Shown here: positions 12,501 through 23,317 of the stretch, piece by piece
How the letters are laid out: each line of letters starts with the position of its first letter
Position numbering within the stretch: the stretch's first letter is position 1
From: Ophiosphaerella korrae
Lineage: Eukaryota > Ascomycota > Dothideomycetes > Pleosporales > Phaeosphaeriaceae
Length of the DNA stretch: 64,000 nucleotides
Assembly (NCBI GenBank): GCA_028456385.1
Contig: JALNQF010000017.1
Coordinates: 345,009 to 409,008 of the forward strand
Direction: 5' to 3'
The notes under the pieces: model-generated
Databases searched by the model: none
What the model saw: only the letters and a program-made list of their open reading frames with translations
What the model was told of the DNA's origin: nothing
Position numbers and translations under genes: made by a program

Positions 12501-13502
12501 CTATGCCTCTTTCTTCGGCACCAGATTTCTCAACGAAAGATCGTACACCACATCCTCAATGTCCTTGAGACGGTACTTCAGCCCATCACTACGGCGTCGC
12601 AGGCTATCATTTCTCAGATTAAGAATCTGGAACCCAACGTGCAGGCCTTTGACCGTCTGATTGATAAGTAGCGGGCGCTCATAGTCGCCAAGAGTAACGG
12701 CGTTGCGTGCAAGTCGAGTCTGTGGCAGAGTCAATAAGCTTCTTCACCCTCACAAGCTCATATTTCACGTACCAGCTCTTCTGCGAGCGAAATAAGAGCC
12801 TGCAGGTACTCCTCAAGCGAGAGATGGAATGCATCGCGGTCCTTAAGGTTGACGGGAACTAATCATCTTAGTACAATACACGATGCGGGCCATGAACGTA
12901 CCGTGCAAGATTTCGCCCAGGTCGTCGATGGTGAGAAGCTGTCCGCACTTGACCTCGCCACCCTCATAATTGTAACCTCCAAGCCATCCCCAGAATAGAA
13001 GTCCTTCAACCTAGAATTAGTCAATATTGTTGCTTTGCATTGGAATGCAGTACCTACCGCGCCCTGCACCTGGCGACTCCACATATTGTTGAATTTGTAA
13101 TAAGGCACTTTTGATGCTACCTGTGAGAGCTTGCTGACTGTCTCTACGACATCACTGATGGGCTCTCGCGCTGCTGCTAGGACCTCGGGCACTATCGCGC
13201 TGGTGAGTACAGACCAAGGCACAAGAGATACCTACTCACGATTTGCGACTGCCGTAGCATGGGCTCTGGATAACACAAATGACACATTGCGATCTGATTC
13301 ATGTTAGTAACGCTTGCAGGATGCTTGAAGTGGGCTTACTCTGCTTCTCGAGAGCTTGGATGATGTCTTTCAATTCCTGTCGCGTGCTGAGTGCGTGTTC
13401 ACGTGCTTTGCTGCGGGGTCACTATCATACATCTCGGACTGCTGTGTCTTCGTCAATGCGCGCCTGAAGGTCCTGGAAGATAGCGGGGTTGACACCAATC
13501 AT
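12501..13502 (-). CDS. translin
   Basis: Translin-family nucleic-acid-binding protein; with TRAX it forms an octameric RNA/ssDNA-binding complex (C3PO in animals) that acts on small RNA and tRNA fragments. Seven exons: 13502-13431, 13376-13340, 13293-13240, 13191-13058, 13010-12902, 12858-12773, 12719-12501, with six introns of 43-54 bp, all GT-AG and in phase, giving 236 residues, the usual size. Recognisable stretches are MIGVNPAIFQDLQ at the start, LSRAHAT, FNNMWSRQVQGAV, FWGWLGGYNYEGGE, LGEILHVPVNLKDRDAFHLS and RLARNAVTLGDYE. The exon density is high for this window. Nothing in it looks damaged. Confidence 0.93.
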
Positions 13503-14639
13503 TGTGAAGAGTGCGCTTTGGGTGTGGAGGATGGAGTTGGAGAGACGTAGGGTTGTGTACGTCAGGTGAGGTCAAAGTTTGTTTGTCCCACGAGCCTTGG
13601 AAGGAGCGAAAATATAGCGCCTTGCACCAAACGTCGCCACGAGCGATCAATGCAGCTGGACTCGATGAAAATACTCATCCATTTAGATTTATCGTCATGT
13701 TGATTCTTTTTTTGTCCATGCCGTTGTTCCACACGTTCAGGGTAGCTGCACCCTGTGTGAGTGTGCAATAAATTATATGTCCACTGAAGCATCTAAAACC
13801 TTGTCAACGATTTCTGCGTAAAGATGGTATGCTTTATCAACAGTCTTCCGGCCCTCAATGCCATCGCCCTAGATGGCTTTAGAAGTAACCAGAGGAGCCT
13901 GAATACAAGATCAACGCATGCAAGCATTCTAGATGGTTTATGGGCACAGTCTAAGGAACATAAAAGGCATGAAACGATGACCTTGGCTACCGTCAAATCT
14001 AGGCATTGCCTTGGTACAAGTCCATTCCTAGAATCAAAGACACGAAAACAGTAGGACAATGAGCCTCTAGGACGCAAAGTGACATCAGCTCGTCTTGCTG
14101 AACTCCTTCGTTTCTAGAAACTTAGACTATGCTGTTGTATTCTCGCTCCTCATACCCAAGCAATGTTTTAGTAGGGGATACAACTAGTGTCCTGTCACTG
14201 GTTTGGCTGTACGGCCAAAACTCACTTTTATCAAGGGTACCTTCACGACACACCGTTCCTTTGGCGAATGCACTATCACTACCACAGGAAACTGGTCTAT
14301 TTCAAAATTTGCTTCCATTATCGATTTGATAACCAATATAACTACCGTCATCATTGTCCTTCCGGGTTTCGCCACTGAGAGACAGAGGGATTGAAGTCGC
14401 AAGTGGCCTTGGAGAGACGTGCGAGTAACTCCTCGAGCAAGCTACAACGGAGGCAGTTGGATACTTGCACACCGCGGGTAGGCAGCTAGAGGAGAGGCGT
14501 GTTTATGGTGCGGTCGTCTTGACGCCGCTGGAAAAATTTACTGGCCATATGTCAATGGAGATGTTGCGTTGGATGCTGAAACTTACAATATGCAACATTG
14601 CCAACACAATCCCATTATGCAGTATCTCCCGAGAGGCCC
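13503..14639. other. gene-free stretch upstream of translin
   Basis: About 1.1 kb with only short frames on both strands. The right-hand edge of translin's promoter is here. A plus-strand frame at 14203-14394 is hydrophobic near its end but has no recognisable fold or splice partners. I see no gene. Confidence 0.4.
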
Positions 14640-16815
14640 CCTCAGCACCCGTTGACTGAATTCGAGGCTAGCATCTTTGAAGGCCTGGTGGGGTGAGTAA
14701 GCCGTATGTTTTCTAAGGCTCGATTGAACGTGATACATAGCTGCACCCTAGGGGTGGAAAGGTTGAAAGCCACTTTCTGAGCGTATTCGAACAGCGAAGC
14801 CATACGAGGTGAGTCTATCAGCCGCCTTATATGCCGCTTGCTTAGCCATGGGAGCGCAGGCGTCTGGCGTCTCGCGATATATAACAAGCCTACTGTTGCT
14901 ATACGCCCCTGTAATCTGGACAAGCAAAGTTCTCAAAAGATCATGCAAGACATAAACATTCAAGATACTCCTCTCAAAGAATTCAAATATTTAAACAGTC
15001 GAAACTTCATCCTCAAGCAACCGACAAGCCGGAGGGCTCAATGAAAAAGTTCGCGTACACCTCAGATAGTGCGATAGAGGCGACACTGTGTCTTTGACTG
15101 TGAGCAAGCCCAGGGAGCCAGAAGACCGGTTTCAAAAACGAGATAATCAAGAAGATCCCCGTAAGGACTGAATCAGTGATTAAACTGACTAGAACAGATA
15201 CTACACATGATCAAAGCCAAAAGGCAAAGAGTGCTGAGGAGTGGGAGTGGGGACGGGGCAGAGGGGTTATATACCTGCTAGGAGGAAGCTAGCACTAGCG
15301 GAACTGCAGCAGCGCGGTCAGTGAGATCGCGGTGAGTGACCATACGCGAAGGTACGTGCCGGAGATCAACCGGTATGGTGAATGGGAGTTGGAGAGGTGA
15401 ATATAGGGGCACGCGACGGGTTGGTGGCGGGGACCGAGTATCATCCGGCATAGCCCATTTTCAGGCGGACTTAACATCAGTCTGAGGAGATATTCCAAGC
15501 TTAATGATATGTCGAGAATGAGGTAATGGGAATTATTTCACGAAACTGTTCGAAGCCACTGAGCTATGTCGACTTGTGGCATCCTGGTATAATTGAAGGA
15601 AGACCTTCGGGACCAGTCTTTCGGAGAGAAACTTTAATAAGCGTCTCTATCGAATCGAAATTTCCTGAATCGGCACTAATGTCTGGTAGAACGGGGAGCA
15701 TCGCAGTTCAAGCGCTCGAGTCAACGGCACATGCTCTTGTAGAGACTGCCGCGGGCAACAACAGCCGCAAAACAAAATAAAACGCATGGTAGCATTTTTC
15801 ACACTCAATGTATATTGTATGTATCCCAATCTCGAAAATGTGGAACTTACTTTCGGAGTTCCCGCAATGCCGCCCGATCACCGTAGACGAGGCACCTCAC
15901 AATGGAACCAGTGACGAACAGGCGATAGAGAAGAACATGAGAGAAGACAGATTGAACAACCGCTCTTGACTGGGTAAGAGACAGGAAAGGAACTAAGCTG
16001 GCAGTGAGCGCCCTAAGAGCGTCAAAAGTAGGCAATACAGATGTCAACACAAGTCAACCCGTCGCAGCAACCTAATGTAATTGCAATACATTTACAACAA
16101 TCCACGCCCTCGAGTATCTCTAGACAAACGAACAGTCGAGTCTCTCATATTTTAGGCTATCGAACATCCCTTCACTGAAGGAAAATGATGCGAGGCACTT
16201 TGGTTTCCTACCTTGAAGGCTACGCGACTTTGGATAACTATTTGTAGTAGCCTGCCAGCGAGCAATATTGACTGTTGAAGTCTCTGCGCGCAACCTTATC
16301 TGGGACATGCCATCCGAAGCTACAGCGTCGTCCACAGTGAGAGGTACTGGCATAAACCGCAATTCACTATCACATCATGCACATAATCCAGTTGAGATAC
16401 CAGCCGTGTAATTAAGGCTAGTGCTAAGTCGCTCACGCTGCCAAAAGATATAAGTGGTTGCGTATCTTCTCGAACAAGATTTGTCCTCACCTTAGCGACT
16501 ACAGTTGCTAAAATTATGTTGGTGAACGTGATCTTGGAGGCCAACATTAGCTAGTGAGAATGAAAGAGCGCTCTCCACGCTGCAGCTGATACTAGATCCC
16601 CTACAAGTTATCTAGCGAAGTCTTGTTCTTATTTCGATTTGTCCAAACTGACGTTGATGCCACCAGTACGATGTCCGTTCTTCCTTAGTAAGTATCATCA
16701 CCTTAACGTAATCCATTCTTGCCCCATCAATGCGTACTCTTCCCGCCTTGCCCACTCCAAGTTCTGCACAATGGCTCTGAAGGATATACAATTTATCATC
16801 GTCGAGCTGCCCCAT
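14640..16815 (-). other. coding-like minus-strand fragments, possible relic or unrecognised spliced gene
   Basis: No secure gene model, but several minus-strand segments read like protein: 16815-16612 (starts MGQLDDDKLYILQ), 16547-16320 and 16362-16120 (partly overlapping frames), 16050-15847 (hydrophobic, ends at a GTAAGT donor after RELRK), 15498-15295, an unstarted hydrophobic run at about 15230-15030 (contains GIFLIISFLKPVFWLPG), and 14963-14748. A TATATAA with pyrimidine-rich sequence sits at about 15270 on the same strand. They could be exons of a membrane protein, two small genes, or a decayed gene. I could not connect them into one frame with convincing splice sites, and I recognise no family. 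Confidence 0.2.
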
Positions 16816-17116
16816 CAGCTATCAGGTGTGCTGCTTTGCTGAACCTTCATCACGGCCAGAACAGCTTGAATTTTCATTTAATTTGAGCCTCCCTTAGTGT
16901 ATGCTCCACTTCGATGATGTATCAAATCAAGTTTCCCATTAATTTAGCGGCATATTGTTTGATACACACTCTCTTTGTAGTAGTTCGATCAGACTCCACG
17001 ATCTGAGACATCTTGGTGAGGATCCTTCGTTGTTACACCACCTCAGTCTTTCAGCTAGTATGCCCTTAGTTGACAGCATATAGTCTTTTATGAAACGTAA
17101 TCGCCAATTTAATTGA

Positions 17117-18098
17117 TCATAGTCGTGGTTGTTCATGACTCTTCTTCTTGCTGTCCTTGGTGAACGGGTCTTTGTGGCCCCATCGCTCGAAATATTTTGT
17201 CATCACACTGGTATGTGGGCTTCCCTCTGGGCAGAACGCAAACTCTTCTAACGAATTTGGGACAGTTCTGTACTCATCAATCATCTTGAAGCACGACTGC
17301 CTTTCTGGTTCCTGGGTCCACTTGACCAAGGCATCCCAGTCTTTACACATGCGTTCCTGGCCATTCCCAATCTTGTGTCGCTCATTAATAGTCGGCATGG
17401 GTGTGTCGTCCGCAAAGCACATGATGTCTTGTCGCAGTGTGTCAAGGCAGTGGTCGATATGTCTTGGAGAAATCAAGGGTTTTGAATCTAGAGAGGCTTC
17501 CAACGCGTCATAGTAAGCTCGACGAACATTTTTCTAGATAGTTTAGCCCATGACTCTAACGCTGTCCTTCCTGTGATGGCTTACTAGGCAGTGAATGTGA
17601 TGAAATGCTTTTATATGGTATAACCCTTTCGATTGGTCCCAAGGGAATGGGATAGATGGCTTGAGATTATGGGAATTGGTATACTTTTGATCCAGAGCCA
17701 CGACGATGGGACTGGAGTCGAGCTTTTCCCATAGGGCATTTGAGACAGTGCGGTTCTCGTGCATATAGTCAGTGTAGACCTGGTATGGCACAGCCTTGTC
17801 ATGCCTGAGTCCGGCTGCAAGGCAATTGGTTAGCAACAGTGTGCATACTAGACATATTAGCAGACTTACTGTAGTCTGATAGGCAGTGACCTTGCTGCAT
17901 GCGTAAGGTCTTTACATGTCCTACCAGGACAACGTTCAATGCAAGAGACACTACAAGAATGGACATGATCATAGCCAGGACCCACGGCTTCGGATGTGTG
18001 CCTGTAGTCCGCGGAGAGTAAAGCAGGCGGCGCTCCTTCTTAGACTCTACATTTCCCTGCGGAAGCAACCGCTCTTCCTGGTGTTCGTAGTCATCCAT
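17117..18098 (-). CDS. UstYa-family (DUF3328) oxidase-like protein
   Basis: UstYa/DUF3328 protein. Members are membrane-anchored proteins that carry out oxidative cyclisation of fungal ribosomal peptides (ustiloxin, phomopsin, asperipin) and act in some other metabolite pathways. Three exons, 18098-17870, 17814-17585, 17533-17117, introns 55 and 51 bp, 291 residues. A cytoplasmic N-tail is followed by one membrane helix at about residues 39-60. Both family motifs are present: HHIHC at residues 148-152 (HxxHC, just before intron 2) and HIDHC at 178-182, then the conserved LRQDIMCFAD. The first motif is completed only by correct splicing. Its 5' end faces the small secreted-peptide gene at 18789. 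The gene looks intact and functional. Confidence 0.92.
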
Positions 18099-18788
18099 GC
18101 TGTGATGAACCCGACAATGTCACTGGTGTTAGACAGAGAAAACGTCGGACAGAATGGCCTGCGCGTGGGTGAGATGACGACTCCCGCCCTTCCTCGAAAT
18201 CGCGCTATCATCTAATCTTGCACCCAGACGCTAGACACTTGCCATGCTTTACATGGATCTAGGTAGTTGGGTTTGCATCATGTGCGTGGTGCAGCTAGCT
18301 ACCTGCGAATACCCCGCATAACTTAGCCTAAGTGGTGGAAAGCCGTGCTGTGCTAATAAACCGCACAAGCGGCCGTTGCGTGCTCGTACCCGGCGCGCTT
18401 GGCCAATCATCATCGATGAATAGACACCCATGTTCAAATCCTCCACGGACTGGAACCTGTTCAAGCTGATCTCCGGAATATGACCATCTCTTCCAATTCG
18501 TGCTCTGCGCGCTGTTCCGGATGCCGGATAGCAGGCCTGGTCAACATTTCATCTAACAGTCCGCTAAATTGCGGAGTCGAGTGCACCTTTAAGGAGAGTG
18601 GTTCCGGCGCAGAGGAACAGGATTGACAGATAACATTCTGCAACCTTACAAACACGACAGCTCAATCCCTGGAGTGATTGACATCTCATCCCACCAGGTC
18701 TCAGTCTGCGCTTCTATAGTAAGTGAGGTGAGATTGTGTCGCATTGCATTCGCTGACCACGCTAAACAGTCTCCACCACATCTACACC
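18099..18788. promoter_or_regulatory. divergent promoter between UstYa-like gene and secreted peptide
   Basis: 690 bp separating two divergently read genes. It contains two TCCGGA palindromes (18472-18477 and 18516-18521); the second is part of a tandem CCGGAT-G-CCGGAT at 18517-18529. CGG triplets of this sort are typical binding elements of fungal Zn(II)2Cys6 regulators, so joint control is possible. An intron-like segment at 18719-18769 (GTAAGT, GCTGAC branch, AACAG end) would lie in the peptide gene's 5' UTR. Confidence 0.4.
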
Positions 18789-19015
18789 ATGAAGAGCTCA
18801 ATCATATCGGGCTTGGTCGTACTGCTTCTCGGAAGTTTCGTTGCTGCCGCTCCAGTCGGTCGGTGCCTTCTTCCCTACCAAATTCCTGCATATCTGACAA
18901 GCTAGACACCGTTGACGTCCAATTGAGTGATCCAGAGGTCTTGAATGCACGAACAACCGCGGAAACCGACATCCAGGTCGCGGAATTAGTCGACCCAGCA
19001 GTCTTGAATGCTTGA
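18789..19015 (+). CDS. small secreted peptide with internal repeat, RiPP-precursor candidate
   Basis: A 59-residue protein predicted from two exons, 18789-18858 and 18906-19015, with a 47-bp intron (GTCGGT...CTGAC...CTAG). Exon 1 gives a clear signal peptide: MKSS, a hydrophobic core, then FVAAAP. Exon 2 gives a short acidic mature region with an imperfect duplication: DVQLSDPEVLNA and DIQVAELVDPAVLNA, separated by RTTAET. A 5' UTR intron fits 18719-18769. No Lys-Arg (Kex2) pair separates the copies and there is no Cys, Tyr or Trp in the mature part, unlike typical dikaritin precursors. Too short for most gene finders. The alternative donor at 18855 with an acceptor at 18901 is weaker but keeps the same exon-2 frame. 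It could instead be a lineage-specific secreted protein. Confidence 0.5.
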
Positions 19016-19649
19016 GGGTACTGAGGATGTGTCTGCGAGGCGAATCGGGTCGCCGGGTCTGTCAAGGCGTATTTCATCTAAGAGCACTACATAGCAGCTT
19101 TAGCACATCTCTCATGCAATTTCTTACCATTTTAGATTATGTCAAGTTCTAAAAGAGCTTCCTGTCCTCACTTTCCTCCATACAGATGACAAGTTGACTG
19201 TTTCTACACCAGTATGAATGCCCTGACCAAATCGGCCCCACCTATAGACAGATTGGGCAGCTGTGGTTACATCTGCCATGACGATACTGCCGTTCTAGTC
19301 GCAGGGATGATTTATGATGCTGCATTCGTCATGGAAATAGTCGGCGATTGCCTCGGACTCTAATCAAATCAGTGTTGGGGTTCTAAGGCGTCCATAGCCC
19401 TTCCCAAATCCATTGGTCCATGCTGCCACACCTCTTCTCTTTGGCAGACCGGGGGGCAGACCAGGGTCAAGACATTTCGGTAAGCATTGCGCCGTGTCGG
19501 CAATGGGCGGGCAGTGGGCGGGCCATGTGCGAACGATCTGCTTGATCGAGACATTGCTGGCACCATCCAACAATCGCTACAACTCTTTGTGGGTCATCTC
19601 GAATGCGTACATGTTCTCGTCGTTGCTTTGTTGACCCGACGGCGTGAAA
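19016..19649. other. spacer before Pth11-like gene
   Basis: 634 bp between two plus-strand genes. Overlapping short frames on both strands lack any recognisable protein. It should contain the peptide gene's 3' UTR and the promoter of the receptor-like gene. Confidence 0.45.
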
Positions 19650-20910
19650 ATGAATCATGGAGTCACTGCGCCTTCTCCTGGAGCTGTTCTTGCCTGTGGT
19701 ATCGTCTTTCCCATCGTCTGTACCATCGCAGTAGGAATCAGATTCCAATCAAGGAGGACCTCCAACTCACAACTCGTCGTCGACGACTGGCTCACATTGC
19801 CTGCTTTAGTAAGTTTACAGATAGCGCACCGAATATCCATATGAGCTAACAGTTCTCGTAAAGATATCCATAATTGCAATGGGAGTCGCACTCATCGTTG
19901 GGGTTGCGTGCAAAGGTTTGGGGTTTCCGACTCCACAACCTCCTGCTTCGAACGAAAGCCTTACGTTCATCGCTCCCCAAACAGTTCTGACGCGAAAGGT
20001 TTGTGATGATAAATTTCTTTCGTTTTGTCGGCTACTTACGTTGGCAGGTTGAATATACAATAGAATTGCTTCAATTTCCAGCACTTACGTGTACGAAACT
20101 GAGCCTGTTGTTATTCTACAAAAGGATCTTCTGTACGCCTTGGAGACGGCTTCTGAGGTCAATATTCGCAGTGCTAAGTGTAATTTGCATTCTTTGGGGG
20201 ATTGGCTTCCTCTCCTCGATGACTTTTATTTGTGGGAGACATGTCCCAGCATTTTGGGGTACGGTCCAGGATTTGAAGACCCACTGTCCTGGACTTCACG
20301 ATCAGGAGATATGGTTGGTGTGTACGGATTTCGCGATTGACGTACTTATTTTCTTGGTTCCGATACCACTGGTTGTTCAGTTGGAGATGGCATTTATGAG
20401 AAAGGTCGCGGTCATGATAATCTTCCTTTTCGCGGCTATGTAAGTGGCAAGCATGAGGCCACCTTTTATGTACTTGCTAATCCGTTCAAGTACCGTTGGA
20501 GCTTCATTGACGAGGATGATCATTTTCTTACGCGCTATTTCCTCATTAAAGAAGAAGTATAATTCGAGTGGGCATGACAATCGTGAGTTATCGAGGCTCC
20601 CTACGCAAGGAAACCACTGACAATACCTACAGTTATTATCACCGCAGGTCTCTATTGGACAATGTTCGAGACGGGAATGGGACTAATTGTCGTCTGTCTA
20701 CCATCTCACTACGTTCTTGCGCAAACGATCTGGAAGCCATGGTTCTCTGGAGAAGACGAGACAAACCAATATGGAGACTCTAACCGTGCGAGCCAGCCAG
20801 ACCGGGTTGAGGTTTCGGAGTCGCAACGATCTCTAGAGGTCGCAGCACATAGGCAGCTGTACTTTGGAAGAGCAGACACACAAACAACCGCATCGAGTAC
20901 GTATTCATAG
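19650..20910 (+). CDS. Pth11-like integral membrane protein (fungal rhodopsin-fold domain)
   Basis: Seven-helix membrane protein of the fungal Pth11-like/rhodopsin-domain family, often called GPCR-like; biochemical roles are mostly unknown. Five exons: 19650-19808, 19864-19998, 20048-20439, 20491-20582, 20633-20910; introns 55, 49, 51 and 50 bp; 351 residues. Helices are visible at the N-terminus (after PSPGAVLACG), around IIAMGVALIVGVA, LLQFPALTCTKLSLLLFYKR (a family hallmark), SVICILWGIGFLSSMTF, the stretch ending IFLVPIPLVVQLEM, and GLYWTMFETGMG. The segment between has the usual Cys pair. There is no CFEM domain at the N-terminus. The C-tail is hydrophilic, Ser/Thr-rich. Such genes commonly flank metabolite clusters. 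Intact. Confidence 0.88.
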
Positions 20911-21494
20911 CAATGAAGCAAACGTTGGTCAACCATTCAATGACAACTTGAATTCCCCATGATGAACTTCCTCTTGATGTTTCCTTCTGCTGAACTCTGC
21001 CACGCGTACTATTACTTCACTCTGCTATAGGCAAATCTGCAGCTATTAACTTGACAGGATCAACCCAGTTGGTGAGGCATTGACGCTGCTTAGATCGCAA
21101 TTTAGACCATCGCAGCTATACTTTAGAGGACTATTTCGCTAGGCTAAGAACAACGTTACATTAAAATACAGTTACTGAGAGTGCTGTTCGTTGCAATCAA
21201 GACGGAACAGCATGCCGTGAGGGGTTGGCACATGGCGTGCGTTTCGGGCACACCGTGGGCCAACCCCTGATAAAGACGACGCTAGCCCCACCTGGCAGGT
21301 CCATTCATCCTCGCGCACTGGCCAGCGGTGATCCCTCTTTATCCGTCGACTAAACAGGGATACGATTAATTGGCTTGCATACGGACGGCTGCGGCGTTGA
21401 ACGACCGTTATTCCAGCGGTCCGGGCCATTCAATCAATTCCACAGACTGACTGGCAGTGACTGCCCATGTTGGCAGGTCTCAGTAACATGCCAG
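20911..21494. other. spacer and MFS promoter with a short upstream frame
   Basis: 584 bp between two plus-strand genes. A six-codon upstream reading frame (ATG at 21488, stop at 21506) overlaps the transporter start at 21495 in another frame and might lower its translation. Nothing else stands out. Confidence 0.4.
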
Positions 21495-23317
21495 ATGAGC
21501 ACAGATAGTCTAATGCCGAAGATTATTCCCGCAGAGAGTGAGCGACTCCTCTCGACTAGTCTGACTGCCCCCCAATTCTGGCATCGCACTACTGTTGGAG
21601 AGCGCACTCCAGCGCGATTCAAAATGGGCGACAAACAGGCTGCCGAAGAGGAGGCCCCGGACTTCGAGAAAGGACAGGTTCGAGTGTATGAAAGCAGCCT
21701 CAGCAACTGCTCTGTCGAGAGCGTCGTCGATTTCGATGGGATAGGCGACCCTGCGGATCCATTGAATTGGTCTCCGGCATACAAATGGAGTCTGGTAACT
21801 CTGATATCGTTCTTGAGTCTCATCGTGTGAGTACAAACAAACCTCGACGCTACCTTCACTGACGTGTCTTCAGCAACCTGTCCATTCTTATGTGCGCCCC
21901 CGCGACGTCTTACATTCTAAAAGAGTTCAACTCGACAAACAAGTTGCATTCAACTCTTCTGGTGTCAATATGGGAACTTGGCGAAGTTGTCGGTCCCTTT
22001 ATAGTTGGGCCTCTTTCAGAAATATATGGCAGGCTCCCTGTGTTCCATAGGTAAGGCTACTACACTCCCTCATCAAACCACGCTAAGTTGCATGTACAGC
22101 TTTAATGTTATGTTTATTCTCTTCGCTGTGGGAGCAGCAAACAGTCGCAGCATGGAAACTCTCATCGCCATGAGATTTTTCCTAGGTCTCTCTGTAGCAT
22201 CGTCGGTCTTGAATCCGTGTATTGTCGGTGACATATTCCGGAAAGAACATCGTGGTAAAGCCTTGGGCTTCATGGGCATGATTCCATTCATCGCCCCAGT
22301 ACTTGGCCCAACGATCGGTGGTCTTATCTCCAACGCAAAAGGATGGCGATGGACGTTCTGGATGATTGTCATCATTGCTTCGCCACTCCAGCTGCTTTTC
22401 TTTATTCTCTACAGGGAGTCGTACAGGGTTACTATTCTTCAACGTAAAGTCGCAAAGCTTCGCAAAGAGACTGGAAATGAGAGATACAGATCAAAATACG
22501 AGTCCAAGAAACCACCGGCCGTCATCCTTAAGGAGGCCATCTTCCGTCCCATGGAGCTACTAATCAGATCCCGAGTAGTTCTACTCGTGGGAATATCTAG
22601 TGCCTTGAATATGAGCCTGGTATATGTCGTCATAACGTCACTGAGCACAATATACGATGAGATATACCACATTCGGAAGGACTTGCTTGGCCTCACATTT
22701 GTAGGATTAGGTGAGGCTTACTGATTATCGTCTGGATGTGCATATTCGTAGACTAACATTCACCACAGGGCTTGGTATGATTGTTGGGGTCCAAGCTAGT
22801 GGCCAGTTTCTCGACCGATACCTCAAGAGACAGATAAAGGCTGGGAAAGCGAAGCCGGAGCACCGCATCCCGCCAATGATTCTAGGGAGTCTTCTCGTAC
22901 CTATCGGATTACTAGGATTTGGGTGGGCAGTTCGAGGTCGAGCTCATTGGGTTGTTCCTATAGTAATCTCGACACTCGTTGGTTTTGGCTTTGTTGCAAA
23001 CTGCATTTCAGCCTGGAGCTATCTCGTTGAGGCATTTAGCATTCATTCGGCTTCGGCAACGGCGGGTAACATCATTCTTCGCAATGCTGCTTCTGCCGCT
23101 TTGCCCCTTGCAGGACCCGCGCTGATCAGCAAGATGGGGATAGGCTGGGCCTACACAGTCCTCGCGCTCATTGGAGGTCTTGCACTTCCCGCGTCTTTGG
23201 TTTTGTGGTACCGTGGAGGTCAGATGCGGAAACAAGGTATGTGCAATTGTGAGGTTAATGATGCAACAATCACTGACTTCAACAGATCCAATGATTCAGA
23301 ATATTATACCGGAATAG
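21495..23317 (+). CDS. MFS transporter, DHA1-type
   Basis: Twelve-helix major facilitator of the fungal DHA1 drug:H+ antiporter type, likely exporting a small molecule across the plasma membrane. Five exons: 21495-21826, 21874-22050, 22100-22710, 22769-23236, 23286-23317; introns 47, 49, 58 and 49 bp; 539 residues. Motifs: DPADPLNWSPAYKW before helix 1, the motif-A-like GPLSEIYGRLPVF, RFFLGLSVASSV in helix 4, the antiporter motif VLGPTIGG in helix 5, and ESYRVTILQRKVAKLR in the central loop. The last exon only encodes eleven residues. The gene is in the same orientation as, and 584 bp from, the Pth11-like gene, so it is a plausible exporter for the UstYa/peptide locus. Intact. Confidence 0.9.

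Noticed and set aside
18855..18901. Alternative intron for the secreted peptide (donor at 18855, acceptor at 18901)
   Set aside because: The acceptor lies almost on the branch-like CTGAC. The 18859-18905 intron has better spacing and gives a natural APVD junction.
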